In this document: piece after piece, positions 1 to 6,508 of the stretch
Numbering within the stretch: position 1 is the first letter of the stretch
Layout: each line of letters begins with the position of its first letter
Assembly: GCA_934667575.1 (NCBI GenBank)
Contig: CAKUME010000038.1
Coordinates: 1 to 8,295, forward strand
DNA length: 8,295 nt
Direction: 5' to 3'
Source: an uncultured Eubacteriales bacterium
Lineage (GTDB): Bacteria; Bacillota; Clostridia; Oscillospirales; Acutalibacteraceae
Position numbers and translations under genes: made by a program
The notes under the pieces: model-generated
Database searches by the model: none
Told to the model about the DNA's origin: nothing
The model's input: the letters and a program-made list of their open reading frames with translations, nothing else

Positions 1-893
1 TCGGTGAGCACCGTGACGGTCGTGTATTCCGGATCGGTCACATCCAGCGCCGCGGTGAGCGAGGTGTAGGCGCACACGCGGTCATCGTGGCCGTAGGCGC
101 CGATCATGCTGCGGTCGAAGCCGATATCCGCCGCGTGGTGCGCGGGCACCAGGCACAGGTCGGCGGAGGTGAAATCATCTTCGGTAATGCCGTAGCGATC
201 GTGCAGCAGCGCCAGCAGGTTTGCCTTGACGCTGTCGGCACCGTCGATGCAGCGATAGGCGCGGCTGCCTGCGAGCACATCGAGGTCTTCGCCCTCTACG
301 CCGGAGGCCAGTGTTTTTTTCATCTGTTCGGCCGAAAGATGCACCAGCAGGTCGCTCACGCAAAACTGCGGGTCGCCCGGCTCCTCGCCGAGCCGCAGGT
401 CGATGCAGGTGCCGTCTTTTTTCACGATGCGGCCGTGCAGTGCGAGCGGAATGGCCGTCCACTGATATTTTTTAATTCCGCCATAATAGTGCGTATCCAA
501 AAATGCAAGGTCGTTTTTTTGATACACCGGATTCGGTTTGAGGTCGAGGCGCGGGGAATCGATATGCGACGCCGCCAAATGGATTCCTTGAGCGCAGGGC
601 CGACGGCCAAAGGTGGCGAGGATGATCGCCTTGTTGCGGTTATTGAAATATACGCGGTCGCCCGGTGCGTAGTGCTTGGCTGCATGGAATGCGGCGTAGC
701 CGTTGGCCTCACACACGCGAATCGCATACTGCACGGCTTCCCGCTCGGTTTTTGCTTCGTCGAGAAACGCCTTGTAGGCCTCGCAATACTCGTCGGACTC
801 GGCCATGGTTTCGGGCGAAACACGCACCGCGCCGCTCTTTTTGTTGCGGAACAGCTCCTTGCGCAGCTGTTCGAGTTCCTTATTTTCTGCCAT
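1..893 (-). CDS. M18 family zinc aminopeptidase (N-terminal 297 residues, cut by window edge)
   Basis: Cytoplasmic metallo-aminopeptidase of the M18 (aminopeptidase I / LAP4) family, which removes N-terminal residues from peptides using two zinc ions. The frame opens at ATG 893 and stays open to the window edge, giving residues 1-297 of a protein usually about 430-480 long. The M18 signature ASHIDSPRLDLKPNP lies at residues 108-122, with His110 and Asp112 of the metal-binding HxD. A second motif, GAYGHDDRVCAYTSL, starts at residue 265 and should carry the bridging aspartate (D270 or D271). The later Glu-Glu, Asp and His ligands would lie outside the window. The start is supported by a GGAAAGGATG ribosome binding site just upstream. 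It is the last visible gene of the minus-strand operon, 21 bases after the lytic transglycosylase stop, and no terminator is in view. Substrate preference cannot be read from the sequence. Confidence 0.93.
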   Translation of the reverse strand, partial: MAENKELEQLRKELFRNKKSGAVRVSPETMAESDEYCEAYKAFLDEAKTEREAVQYAIRVCEANGYAAFHAAKHYAPGDRVYFNNRNKAIILATFGRRPCAQGIHLAASHIDSPRLDLKPNPVYQKNDLAFLDTHYYGGIKKYQWTAIPLALHGRIVKKDGTCIDLRLGEEPGDPQFCVSDLLVHLSAEQMKKTLASGVEGEDLDVLAGSRAYRCIDGADSVKANLLALLHDRYGITEDDFTSADLCLVPAHHAADIGFDRSMIGAYGHDDRVCAYTSLTAALDVTDPEYTTVTVLT

Positions 894-914
894 GAAAATC
901 ATCCTTTCCGTTTT

Positions 915-1493
915 TTATTCCAAATGATATAGCTTTTGATAAAGGTGCAGGTAACGCACGATCCGCTCGGCATATTGCGCGGTATCGGCATAGGGGATGC
1001 GGTCGAGGTGCACGCCGTCGGACGAGTAGTCCGGGTTTTGCAGCCATTTTTTCACCCCGTTGATGCCGGCGTGATAGGCGGCGGCAACGGTTTCGGGGTC
1101 GTGAAATTCATCAAACAAAATGTGAACAAAATAGACGCCGTAGCGGATATTGACCTCCGGATCGAACAGATCGGCACGGGTGTAGTGATCGTCCTCGGGC
1201 GTTAGGCGCTGGAGCCAGTCGAGCGTGTCCGGCAGCAACTGCATCAGCCCGCATGCGTCGTTCACCGAAACTGCATTGGGATTAAAATCGCTTTCGGTTT
1301 TGATCATCGCATACACAAACGCGGGGTCTACCCCATATTCTGCGGCATATTTTTCAACATATTCGGAATAGCGGATCGGATACGCGCTGCGGTAATAATG
1401 GCGCAGGCCCCAAAAGCACGCCGCGGCCATTGCACACAGCAGCGCCGCGGCCGCCAGCACCGCCCGCAGCGGCGCGCGCCGAACGCGCGTCAT
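915..1493 (-). CDS. Membrane-anchored lytic transglycosylase (SLT domain, GH23)
   Basis: A 192-residue cell-wall enzyme expected to cleave the MurNAc-GlcNAc bond of peptidoglycan, leaving 1,6-anhydro-MurNAc. Residues 9-31 form a hydrophobic N-terminal segment after an Arg-rich start, so the protein is probably anchored in the membrane with the catalytic domain outside. An AAAC sequence near residue 26 is a poor lipobox, so I favour an anchor over a lipoprotein. The SLT domain (about residues 42-165) shows the catalytic glutamate in YAMIKTESDFNP (Glu67), GLMQLLP (82-88), NIRYG (115-119) and AYHAGINGVKKWL (139-151). The usual AYNAG is AYHAG here. An upstream in-frame ATG at 1529 exists, but ATG 1493 is preferred: it overlaps the coaE stop as ATGA and has GGGAGGA 6 bases upstream. 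A small SLT protein directly after coaE is, from memory, a recurrent arrangement in Clostridia. Confidence 0.92.
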   Translation of the reverse strand: MTRVRRAPLRAVLAAAALLCAMAAACFWGLRHYYRSAYPIRYSEYVEKYAAEYGVDPAFVYAMIKTESDFNPNAVSVNDACGLMQLLPDTLDWLQRLTPEDDHYTRADLFDPEVNIRYGVYFVHILFDEFHDPETVAAAYHAGINGVKKWLQNPDYSSDGVHLDRIPYADTAQYAERIVRYLHLYQKLYHLE

Positions 1494-2104
1494 GCCTGTT
1501 CCTCCCGACGCAGATATTCCCGCAGCCAAGCGGACACCTCGGCACGCAGCTGCGCCGGATCGTCGCCGTTGTTTTCAAACACCCGGTCGGCGTGGCTGGT
1601 ATAGTATTCGTCTGCATGCTGAATGTGCATCCGCTGGCGGCCGTCCGCCTCCGAGAGCTCATCGCGCGCACAGATGCGCCGGAGCCGCACCTCGGGCGGC
1701 GCCGTTACCACCAAAATGGCATCGCACTCGCGGTCGAGCCGACATTCGAGCAGCAGCGGCGCATCGAGCACCACCGCGCGCGCCCCCTGCGCAAGTGCGC
1801 GCTGCGCTTCGATGCGCATCCGCTCTAAAATATGGGGATGCGTAATCGCGTTTAGGCACTCGGTGGCTTCGGGCGAGGCAAATGCGCGCCGCGCCAGCAG
1901 CTTGCGGTCGATGGTGCCGTCGTCACGGCGGATGTCCACCCCAAACGCCTGCATCAGCTCCTGCTGGCAGCCCGGCTCCGCAGTGGCCAAGCGTGCCGCC
2001 GCATCCGCGTCCACCACGATGCAGCCATGTTCCGCGAGCGCCTGAGCGGCTTCGCTTTTTCCGGCGCCGGTGGGGCCGGTGAGTCCGATAATACGGCTTT
2101 TCAT
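1490..2104 (-). CDS. coaE: Dephospho-CoA kinase
   Basis: Catalyses the last step of coenzyme A synthesis, ATP-dependent phosphorylation of the 3'-hydroxyl of dephospho-CoA, in the cytoplasm. The protein has 204 residues, the usual CoaE length of about 200. Walker A GPTGAGKS is at residues 10-17. It is followed by VVDADAAAR, by the family-typical dGxiDRkxLaxxaF block (DDGTIDRKLLARRAF) with LNAITHPHI, by VLDAPLLLE, and by a C-terminal ADRVFENNGD stretch, all in CoaE order. ATG 2104 is chosen over the upstream in-frame ATG 2122 because it overlaps the previous stop as ATGA, has AAGGAG 7 bases upstream, and gives the normal compact N-terminus (MKSRIIGLTG). Its stop overlaps the transglycosylase start in the same way. 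Nothing in it looks degraded. Confidence 0.97.
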   Translation of the reverse strand: MKSRIIGLTGPTGAGKSEAAQALAEHGCIVVDADAAARLATAEPGCQQELMQAFGVDIRRDDGTIDRKLLARRAFASPEATECLNAITHPHILERMRIEAQRALAQGARAVVLDAPLLLECRLDRECDAILVVTAPPEVRLRRICARDELSEADGRQRMHIQHADEYYTSHADRVFENNGDDPAQLRAEVSAWLREYLRREEQA

Positions 2105-3132
2105 GTCCGTTCTCCTTCGCAATCAATAATGGAAAAACCCGCTGCGCGGATCATTCGATTGTATACGGCCAATCCCACGCCCTCCTGCGACGGGCAGTGG
2201 GCATAAACGCGCGCTGCGCCAAGCTCGTCCAGCCGACGCAGGCAGTCGAACAGCTCGCGCGCCTGCGCACCGGCGTCGTGCTCCGCGCCGTAGCACAGCA
2301 GCGGCACGCGCAGCAGCGGCGCATCTTCGTTAAAGCACATGGCAAACACGCCGTCGGCCGCATGGCGGTTGACAAAGCTTGCATAGGCTTCGCGCGACCC
2401 CCGCACGAGCGACACGTCGGCGTTGGGGGCATAGTGTTTATATTTCATGCCCGGCGAACGCACCACCTGGCCCGCTTGCAGCTTGTGCGTGACTGCGGGA
2501 TCCACATCCACCTCGCCGAGCACCGCACGCAGCTGCGCCAGCGTGATGCCGCCCGGGCGCAGCAGCCGCGGCCGTTCCTCCGCAAGCGTGATCACCGTGG
2601 ACTCCACGCCCACGCCGCAGTCGCCGCCATCCACCACCGCGTCGATGCGGCCGTCCATATCCGCAAGCATGTGCGCCGCACAGGTGGGGCTGGGCTTGCC
2701 GGACAGGTTGCCGGAGGGCGCGGCCAGCGGGCAGCCCGCCGCGTCGATGATCGCATGCGCCACCGGATGCGACGGAAAACGAATGCCCACCGTGTCGAGC
2801 CCGGCGCTGGTTTCGTCGGGAATGCAGTCCGCCTTGGGCAAGATCATGGTGAGCGGCCCCGGCCAATAGGCCTCGGCCAGCGCCTGTGCCCGCGCCGGAA
2901 ACGCCCGCACCAACGCATGAATTTGCTGAATATCCGAAATATGCACGATCAGCGGGTTATCCATCGGGCGGCCCTTGGCTGCAAAAATGTGCGATACCGC
3001 CGTGCCGTTGAGCGCATCAGCCGCCAGCCCGTACACCGTCTCGGTGGGAATGCCCACGAGCCCGCCTGCACGCAGAATTTTGCCTGCGCGCGCAATGCCG
3101 CGTTCGTCTGCGGCCAATCGTTCCGTTTTCAT
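2101..3132 (-). CDS. ywlC: Threonylcarbamoyl-AMP synthase (Sua5/YwlC type)
   Basis: Makes L-threonylcarbamoyl-AMP from threonine, bicarbonate and ATP, the first step of the t6A37 modification of ANN-decoding tRNAs; TsaD with TsaB and TsaE then transfers the group. At 343 residues this is the two-domain Sua5/YwlC form, not the short TsaC form. The YrdC domain (about 1-205) shows PTETVYGLAADAL (29-41), AAKGRPMDNPLIVHI (51-64), YWPGPLT (88-94) and APSGNLSGKPSPT (starting at 137). Many relatives have SANxSG where this has SGNLSG, which looks like a tolerated variant. A linker carrying SPGMKYKHYAP leads into the C-terminal Sua5 domain. The start overlaps the prfA stop as ATGA, with GGAGGAG 11 bases upstream; the stop overlaps coaE. 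Co-expression with release factor 1 links two translation functions. Confidence 0.95.
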   Translation of the reverse strand: MKTERLAADERGIARAGKILRAGGLVGIPTETVYGLAADALNGTAVSHIFAAKGRPMDNPLIVHISDIQQIHALVRAFPARAQALAEAYWPGPLTMILPKADCIPDETSAGLDTVGIRFPSHPVAHAIIDAAGCPLAAPSGNLSGKPSPTCAAHMLADMDGRIDAVVDGGDCGVGVESTVITLAEERPRLLRPGGITLAQLRAVLGEVDVDPAVTHKLQAGQVVRSPGMKYKHYAPNADVSLVRGSREAYASFVNRHAADGVFAMCFNEDAPLLRVPLLCYGAEHDAGAQARELFDCLRRLDELGAARVYAHCPSQEGVGLAVYNRMIRAAGFSIIDCEGERT

Positions 3133-4208
3133 GTTGCCTGTGTCTCCTCCCGCGCGAGTGCAGCGGCGCGATCCGCCGTAATCAGCGCGTCTGTGATTTC
3201 GTCCAAATCGCCGTTGAGCACCGCGTCGAGTCGGTAGAGCGTGAGCCCGATGCGGTGGTCGGTGACGCGGCTTTGCGGATAATTATAGGTGCGAATGCGT
3301 TCCGAACGGTCGCCGGTGCCCACTTGCGCGCGCCGCGCGCCGGCAATTTCCGCTTCCTGCCGACTGCGCTGCAAATCGTAGAGGCGCGCCCGCAGCACGC
3401 GCATGGCCTTGTCTTTGTTTTTATATTGACTGCGCTCATCTTGGCATTCCACCACAATGCCGGTGGGGCGGTGCGTGATGCGGATGGCCGATTCGGTTTT
3501 GTTAATGTGCTGGCCGCCCGCGCCGCTCGACCGATAGGTATCGATTTGCAGATCGGCGGGGTCGATCGCCACTTCGACCTCCTCCGCTTCGGGCAGCACC
3601 GCCACGGTAACGGTGGAGGTGTGAATGCGGCCCTGGGTTTCGGTTTCGGGCACACGCTGCACGCGGTGCACCCCGCTTTCGTATTTCAGGCGCGAATAGG
3701 CGCCCTCGCCCGCGATCATCATGCTGATTTCGCGAAATCCGCCCAGCTCGGTTTCGTTGGCACCCACGCGCTCCACGCTCCAGCCATGTGCCTGTGCCGC
3801 CATCGTATACATCCGCGCAAGCACCGCTGCAAACAGCGCCGCCTCCTCGCCGCCGGCACCTGCACGAATTTCGAGAATCACGTTCTTGCCGTCGTTGGGG
3901 TCACGGGGAAGCAGCAGCACACGCAGTTCATCGGCAAACTGACGCTGCCGCGCCTGCGCCGCGCGGTGTTCTTCCTCCGCCAGGCGGTGCAGCTCAGGAT
4001 CGGTGTCCTCGTCCATCAGCGTGCGCGCGTCCTCCGCGTCCTGCTCCGCCCGAAGATAAGCGCGATAGGCCGTTACCACCGGCTCGAGCGCTTTGTATTC
4101 CTTCATGGTCTGGGTGTAGCGTGCGGCATCGGCAAGCACCTCCGGCTCACACAGGCGGTGCGCCAGCTGGTCAAACTGGTTTGCTGCACCCGCCAGCTGC
4201 TCAAACAT
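3129..4208 (-). CDS. prfA: Peptide chain release factor 1
   Basis: RF1 recognises UAA and UAG stop codons in the ribosomal A site and triggers peptide release. The length of 359 residues is normal. The N-terminal coiled helical domain covers about residues 1-105. EIRAGAGGEEAALF (113-126) starts the core domain. The stop-codon-reading tripeptide is PET at 187-189 in HRVQRVPETETQGRIHTS, matching the PxT of RF1 and not the SPF of RF2. The catalytic GGQ is at 231-233 in SSGAGGQHINKTESA, where the Gln would normally be methylated by PrmC. No prmC lies next to it in the window. The start ATG 4208 has GGAGG at 4222-4218, 9 bases upstream; that site lies partly in a GC hairpin inside the end of the upstream DUF951 gene. 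The first 8 bases overlap that gene. Confidence 0.97.
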   Translation of the reverse strand: MFEQLAGAANQFDQLAHRLCEPEVLADAARYTQTMKEYKALEPVVTAYRAYLRAEQDAEDARTLMDEDTDPELHRLAEEEHRAAQARQRQFADELRVLLLPRDPNDGKNVILEIRAGAGGEEAALFAAVLARMYTMAAQAHGWSVERVGANETELGGFREISMMIAGEGAYSRLKYESGVHRVQRVPETETQGRIHTSTVTVAVLPEAEEVEVAIDPADLQIDTYRSSGAGGQHINKTESAIRITHRPTGIVVECQDERSQYKNKDKAMRVLRARLYDLQRSRQEAEIAGARRAQVGTGDRSERIRTYNYPQSRVTDHRIGLTLYRLDAVLNGDLDEITDALITADRAAALAREETQAT

Positions 4209-4410
4209 CGGCAGCCGCCTCCGGGCGGCGAATGTGGCGAATATTTTTTTCGATTTTGGCGCGCGCCACCATCAACTCATGGCCGCAGCCCCGGCAGCGC
4301 AGCCGAAAATCCATGCCGGAACGCAGCACCAAAAATTCCTTGCTGCCGCACGGATGCGGTTTTTTCATTTCGAGGATATCCCCCACGCGAACGTCCACCC
4401 GCTCACTCAT
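4201..4410 (-). CDS. DUF951 family small protein
   Basis: A 69-residue protein matching the DUF951 family of small, conserved Bacillota proteins of unknown function. Family features visible are VGDILEMKKPHPCGS (9-23), RSGMDFRLRCRGCGH (30-44), and the basic stretch ARAKIEKNI. Cys21, Cys39 and Cys42, with His44 nearby, could bind zinc, but this is inference. The GC-rich tail after the family core (HIRRPEAAADV) forms the hairpin around the prfA ribosome binding site. It is the first gene of the minus-strand operon. The start is uncertain: ATG 4410 has GAAAGG directly against it with no spacer. The in-frame GTG at 4398 (residue 5), with AGGA about 11 bases upstream, is a credible alternative giving VDVRVGDILEMKKPHPCG. 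Confidence 0.88.
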   Translation of the reverse strand: MSERVDVRVGDILEMKKPHPCGSKEFLVLRSGMDFRLRCRGCGHELMVARAKIEKNIRHIRRPEAAADV

Positions 4411-4436
4411 CCTTTCGGAAAAATCGTTGTCAGAAT

Positions 4437-4465
4437 ATTATAGCATAAGTTCGCGGCAATTAACA
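4437..4465 (-). promoter_or_regulatory. Promoter of the DUF951-prfA-ywlC-coaE operon (extended -10)
   Basis: On the minus strand a perfect TATAAT lies at 4442-4437, preceded by TGC, so it reads TGCTATAAT, an extended -10. The -35 region 17 bases upstream (TGTTAA at 4465-4460) is weak, which is tolerated with an extended -10. Transcription should start near 4430, leaving a leader of about 20-30 bases before DUF951. This is the only good promoter I see for the whole minus operon. Confidence 0.7.
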
Positions 4466-4541
4466 GCCCCCCGCGGAAAATAATTTGGATTTCGGGCGAA
4501 AATTCCACGAAATTCTTACTAAAATTTTACAGCGCCGCACA

Positions 4542-4570
4542 TTGACGCGCACACACAAACGCGCTATAAT
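4542..4570 (+). promoter_or_regulatory. Promoter of the marR-MATE operon
   Basis: TTGACG at 4542-4547 and TATAAT at 4565-4570 are separated by exactly 17 bases, a near-consensus sigma-A promoter. An AT-rich patch (AAAATTTTA, 4521-4529) upstream could add an UP-element effect. The predicted start is near 4577, inside the palindrome that follows. A second overlapping TATAAT at 4570-4575 is 22 bases from the -35 and is less likely to be used. Confidence 0.85.
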
Positions 4571-4590
4571 ATAATCCCAAATGGGACTAT
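4571..4590. promoter_or_regulatory. Candidate MarR operator (imperfect palindrome over the transcription start)
   Basis: ATAATCCC, spacer AAAT, GGGACTAT: two 8-base arms matching at 7 of 8 positions, directly after the -10 hexamer and covering the predicted start at about 4577. Size (20 bases), symmetry and position suit a dimeric MarR repressor controlling its own gene, which begins 25 bases downstream. That this particular regulator binds it is inference from position; no second copy was seen at the divergent minus-strand promoter. Confidence 0.6.
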
Positions 4591-4614
4591 GAAAACCGAG
4601 GGAGCGTTTTTTGC

Positions 4615-5085
4615 GTGATGAACACCGAAACACAGGCTGCGCTGATCCTGGCGAACCAGGCGATTATTCAATACCGCGGCACCTATTCGCGCTGGGCCGC
4701 ACTGCACAATTTGAATTACCATGAAATGCTGGTGCTTTACACCATTCGCGATGCCGGGTTCTGCACCCAAAAACAGATATGCGACCGCTTTTTGCTGCCC
4801 CGGCAGACGATTCACAACGTGATTCAGCGTATGCGCAGCGCCGGGTTACTTGAGGTCAGTCCGGCGAGCGAGGGTCGCGAAAAGGCGTTTGTGCTCACCC
4901 CGGCGGGCGTGGAATACGCCGATGTGCCGCTCCGACTGCTGTCGGCGGTGGAGGAATGCGCCGTGGCGCTGATGGGGCACGAAAAGCTGACCGCAATGGC
5001 CAATTTGGTGCTGGAATTTGACTGTGCGCTCAACCGCGCGATGGCGGCGGAAGAAACGCAAAAAACAGAGGAATCGCAATCGTGA
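4615..5085 (+). CDS. MarR family transcriptional regulator
   Basis: A dimeric winged-helix DNA-binding regulator of about 155 residues, the normal MarR size. Numbered from ATG 4618, the helix-turn-helix spans about residues 49-73 (CTQKQICDRFLLPRQTIHNV and following), with LPRQTIHNVIQRM as recognition helix. The wing follows at about 78-93 with the conserved GREK and ending VLTPAG. Flanking helices at both ends should form the dimer interface and ligand pocket. Cys49 and Cys55 lie in the DNA-binding domain, but there is no firm reason to call it redox-responsive. GTG 4615 and ATG 4618 are both possible starts; GAGGGAG at 4598-4604 serves either, 10 or 13 bases away. The stop overlaps the MATE start as GTGA. 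Family precedent and the palindrome on its promoter suggest that it represses itself and the exporter; the inducer is unknown. Confidence 0.93.
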   Translation: MMNTETQAALILANQAIIQYRGTYSRWAALHNLNYHEMLVLYTIRDAGFCTQKQICDRFLLPRQTIHNVIQRMRSAGLLEVSPASEGREKAFVLTPAGVEYADVPLRLLSAVEECAVALMGHEKLTAMANLVLEFDCALNRAMAAEETQKTEESQS

Positions 5086-6439
5086 AAACTGCAACCACCA
5101 CGGCGCCGGACTTTTTTGGCACGGCGCCGATTCGCAAAATTCTGTTTCGGATCTCGCCGCCGGTGATGCTCGCGCAGCTGATTCAGGCCCTGTATAATAT
5201 TGTAGACAGCTATTTTGTGGGGCGATATTCCGACGATGCGCTCACGGCGGTAACGGTGATTTACCCGCTTCAGCTGGTGATGATTGCGCTTGCGGTGGGC
5301 ATCGGCGTAGGCGTGAACACCTATATGGCGCGCAATATGCGCAGGAACGCGAACACGATGCGCGCGCGACCGCCGGAACCGGCATGGTGCTCGCACTGAG
5401 CTCCTGGGCGGTGGTGGCCATTGCGTCGGTGCTGGTGATGCGGCCGTATGTGAACGCCACGGCCTCGTCGCCCGCAGCGGTGGAATACGCCGTGACCTAT
5501 GGCCGCATTGTCACGGTGGGCGGCATCGGGCTGTTTTTGGAGGGCAACTGGTCAAAGGTGCTTCAGGCGCGCGGCGACATGAAGCGCCCCATGATTGCGC
5601 AAGTAGTGGGCGCCGCAATCAACGTAGTGTTCGATCCACTGTTGATTTTTGGCATTGGCTTCTTCCCGGAGCTGGGGATGGTCGGCGCGGCTTGGGCGAC
5701 GATTTTGGGGCAAATGGTGGCCGCGGCCATTGTGGGCGTGCACGCATTTTATATGCCCCCCAAGCTGCGCGAAATCGGCCATTTTGTGGGGCGGATCTAC
5801 CATTACGGATATTCCTCGATTTTTATGCAGATGATGTATTCCATTTACATTTTCGCGCTGAATGTGATTCTGGCCGGGTTTTCCGATTCGGCAGTCACGG
5901 TGCTGGGCCTATACTACAAGGCGCAAAGCTTCTTTTTTATTCCGTTATTCGGGCTGCAAACCTGCATTGTGCCGGTAATCAGCTACAACTTTGCGCGCGA
6001 CAATTATCTGCGCTGCCGCGAAACCATGCGGGAGTCGCTGCTGATCTCGCTGGCGTTCATGACCGCAGGCTTTTTGTGCTTTGTTTTTTTGCCCGAACCG
6101 ATGATGCGCGTGTTCTCAAACAGCGCGGAGGTGATCGCCATCGGCAAAACCGCGTTCCCGATTATCGGCACGAGCTTTTTTCCGGCGGTGACTTCGCTGA
6201 TGCTGCCGGTATTTTTCCAAGCGATCGGCGACGGACGGCGCAGCCTGTTCGCCACGCTGACGCGGCAGATTTTCTGCTTGGTGCCCATCTTCTGGCTGTT
6301 TTCGCTGATCGGGCTGAACTACACCTGGATCTCGTTTCCGGTATCCGAAACCAGTACGACCATCATCGGCGCGGGCATGTATGTGCGGCAGCTGCATCAG
6401 TGGGGGCTGACGCTGCGCACGCCCAAAAAAACGCCATAA
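5082..6439 (+). pseudogene. MATE family efflux transporter, split by a -1 frameshift
   Basis: A 12-helix MATE (NorM/DinF superfamily) exporter, which normally expels drugs or metabolites in exchange for Na+ or H+. The first frame runs from GTG 5082 (GAGGA 9 bases upstream) to TGA 5397-5399. It holds the typical MATE N-terminus (SPPVMLAQLIQALYNIVDSY, FVGRYSDDALTA, GIGVGVNTYMARNM), then turns into an Arg/Pro-rich tail. The rest of the family sequence continues in the -1 frame: ATAGTGMVLALSSW reading into ATG 5384, then 351 residues to TAA 6437-6439. Restoring one base between about 5337 and 5368 gives a protein of about 452 residues, normal for MATE, with no other lesion. I see no slippery heptamer for programmed frameshifting. 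The options are a real pseudogene, an assembly error in a GC-repeat stretch (GCGCGCG), or, less likely, reinitiation at ATG 5384 just before the first stop. Family identity is sure; functional state is not. Confidence 0.87.
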
Positions 6440-6465
6440 AAAATGCCGGGCGCAGAAGCCCGGCA
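6438..6465 (-). terminator. Rho-independent terminator for the DMT transporter gene
   Basis: An 8-bp stem TGCCGGGC (6444-6451) / GCCCGGCA (6458-6465) with a 6-base loop. Read on the minus strand it is followed at once by six Ts (6443-6438). The T-tract overlaps the stop codon of the convergent MATE gene. On the plus strand no T-tract follows, so it should work only leftward, 43 bases past the DMT stop. Confidence 0.78.
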
Positions 6466-6474
6466 AACCAAACG

Positions 6475-6503
6475 GAACCGTGCTTGCCGCACGGTTCTTT
6501 TTT
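6475..6503 (+). terminator. Rho-independent terminator for the marR-MATE operon
   Basis: A 9-bp stem GAACCGTGC (6475-6483) / GCACGGTTC (6489-6497) with loop TTGCC, followed by six Ts (6498-6503). It lies 36 bases after the MATE stop and ends 5 bases before the stop codon of the convergent DMT gene. Confidence 0.88.
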
Positions 6504-6508
6504 GATTT

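Noticed and set aside
87..932. 281-residue plus-strand open frame opposite the M18 aminopeptidase
   Set aside because: Antisense shadow; the minus strand carries unmistakable M18 motifs over the same bases.
2197..4448. Long plus-strand open frames (2197-3237 and 3255-4448) opposite ywlC, prfA and DUF951
   Set aside because: They are antisense shadows of GC-rich genes. Their translations are rich in His, Arg and Ala with no family motifs, while the minus-strand frames encode clear conserved proteins.
5337..5368. Programmed -1 ribosomal frameshift in the MATE gene
   Set aside because: No X-XXY-YYZ slippery heptamer or clear stimulatory structure was visible, and MATE genes are not known to use one. 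Mutation or sequence error is simpler.
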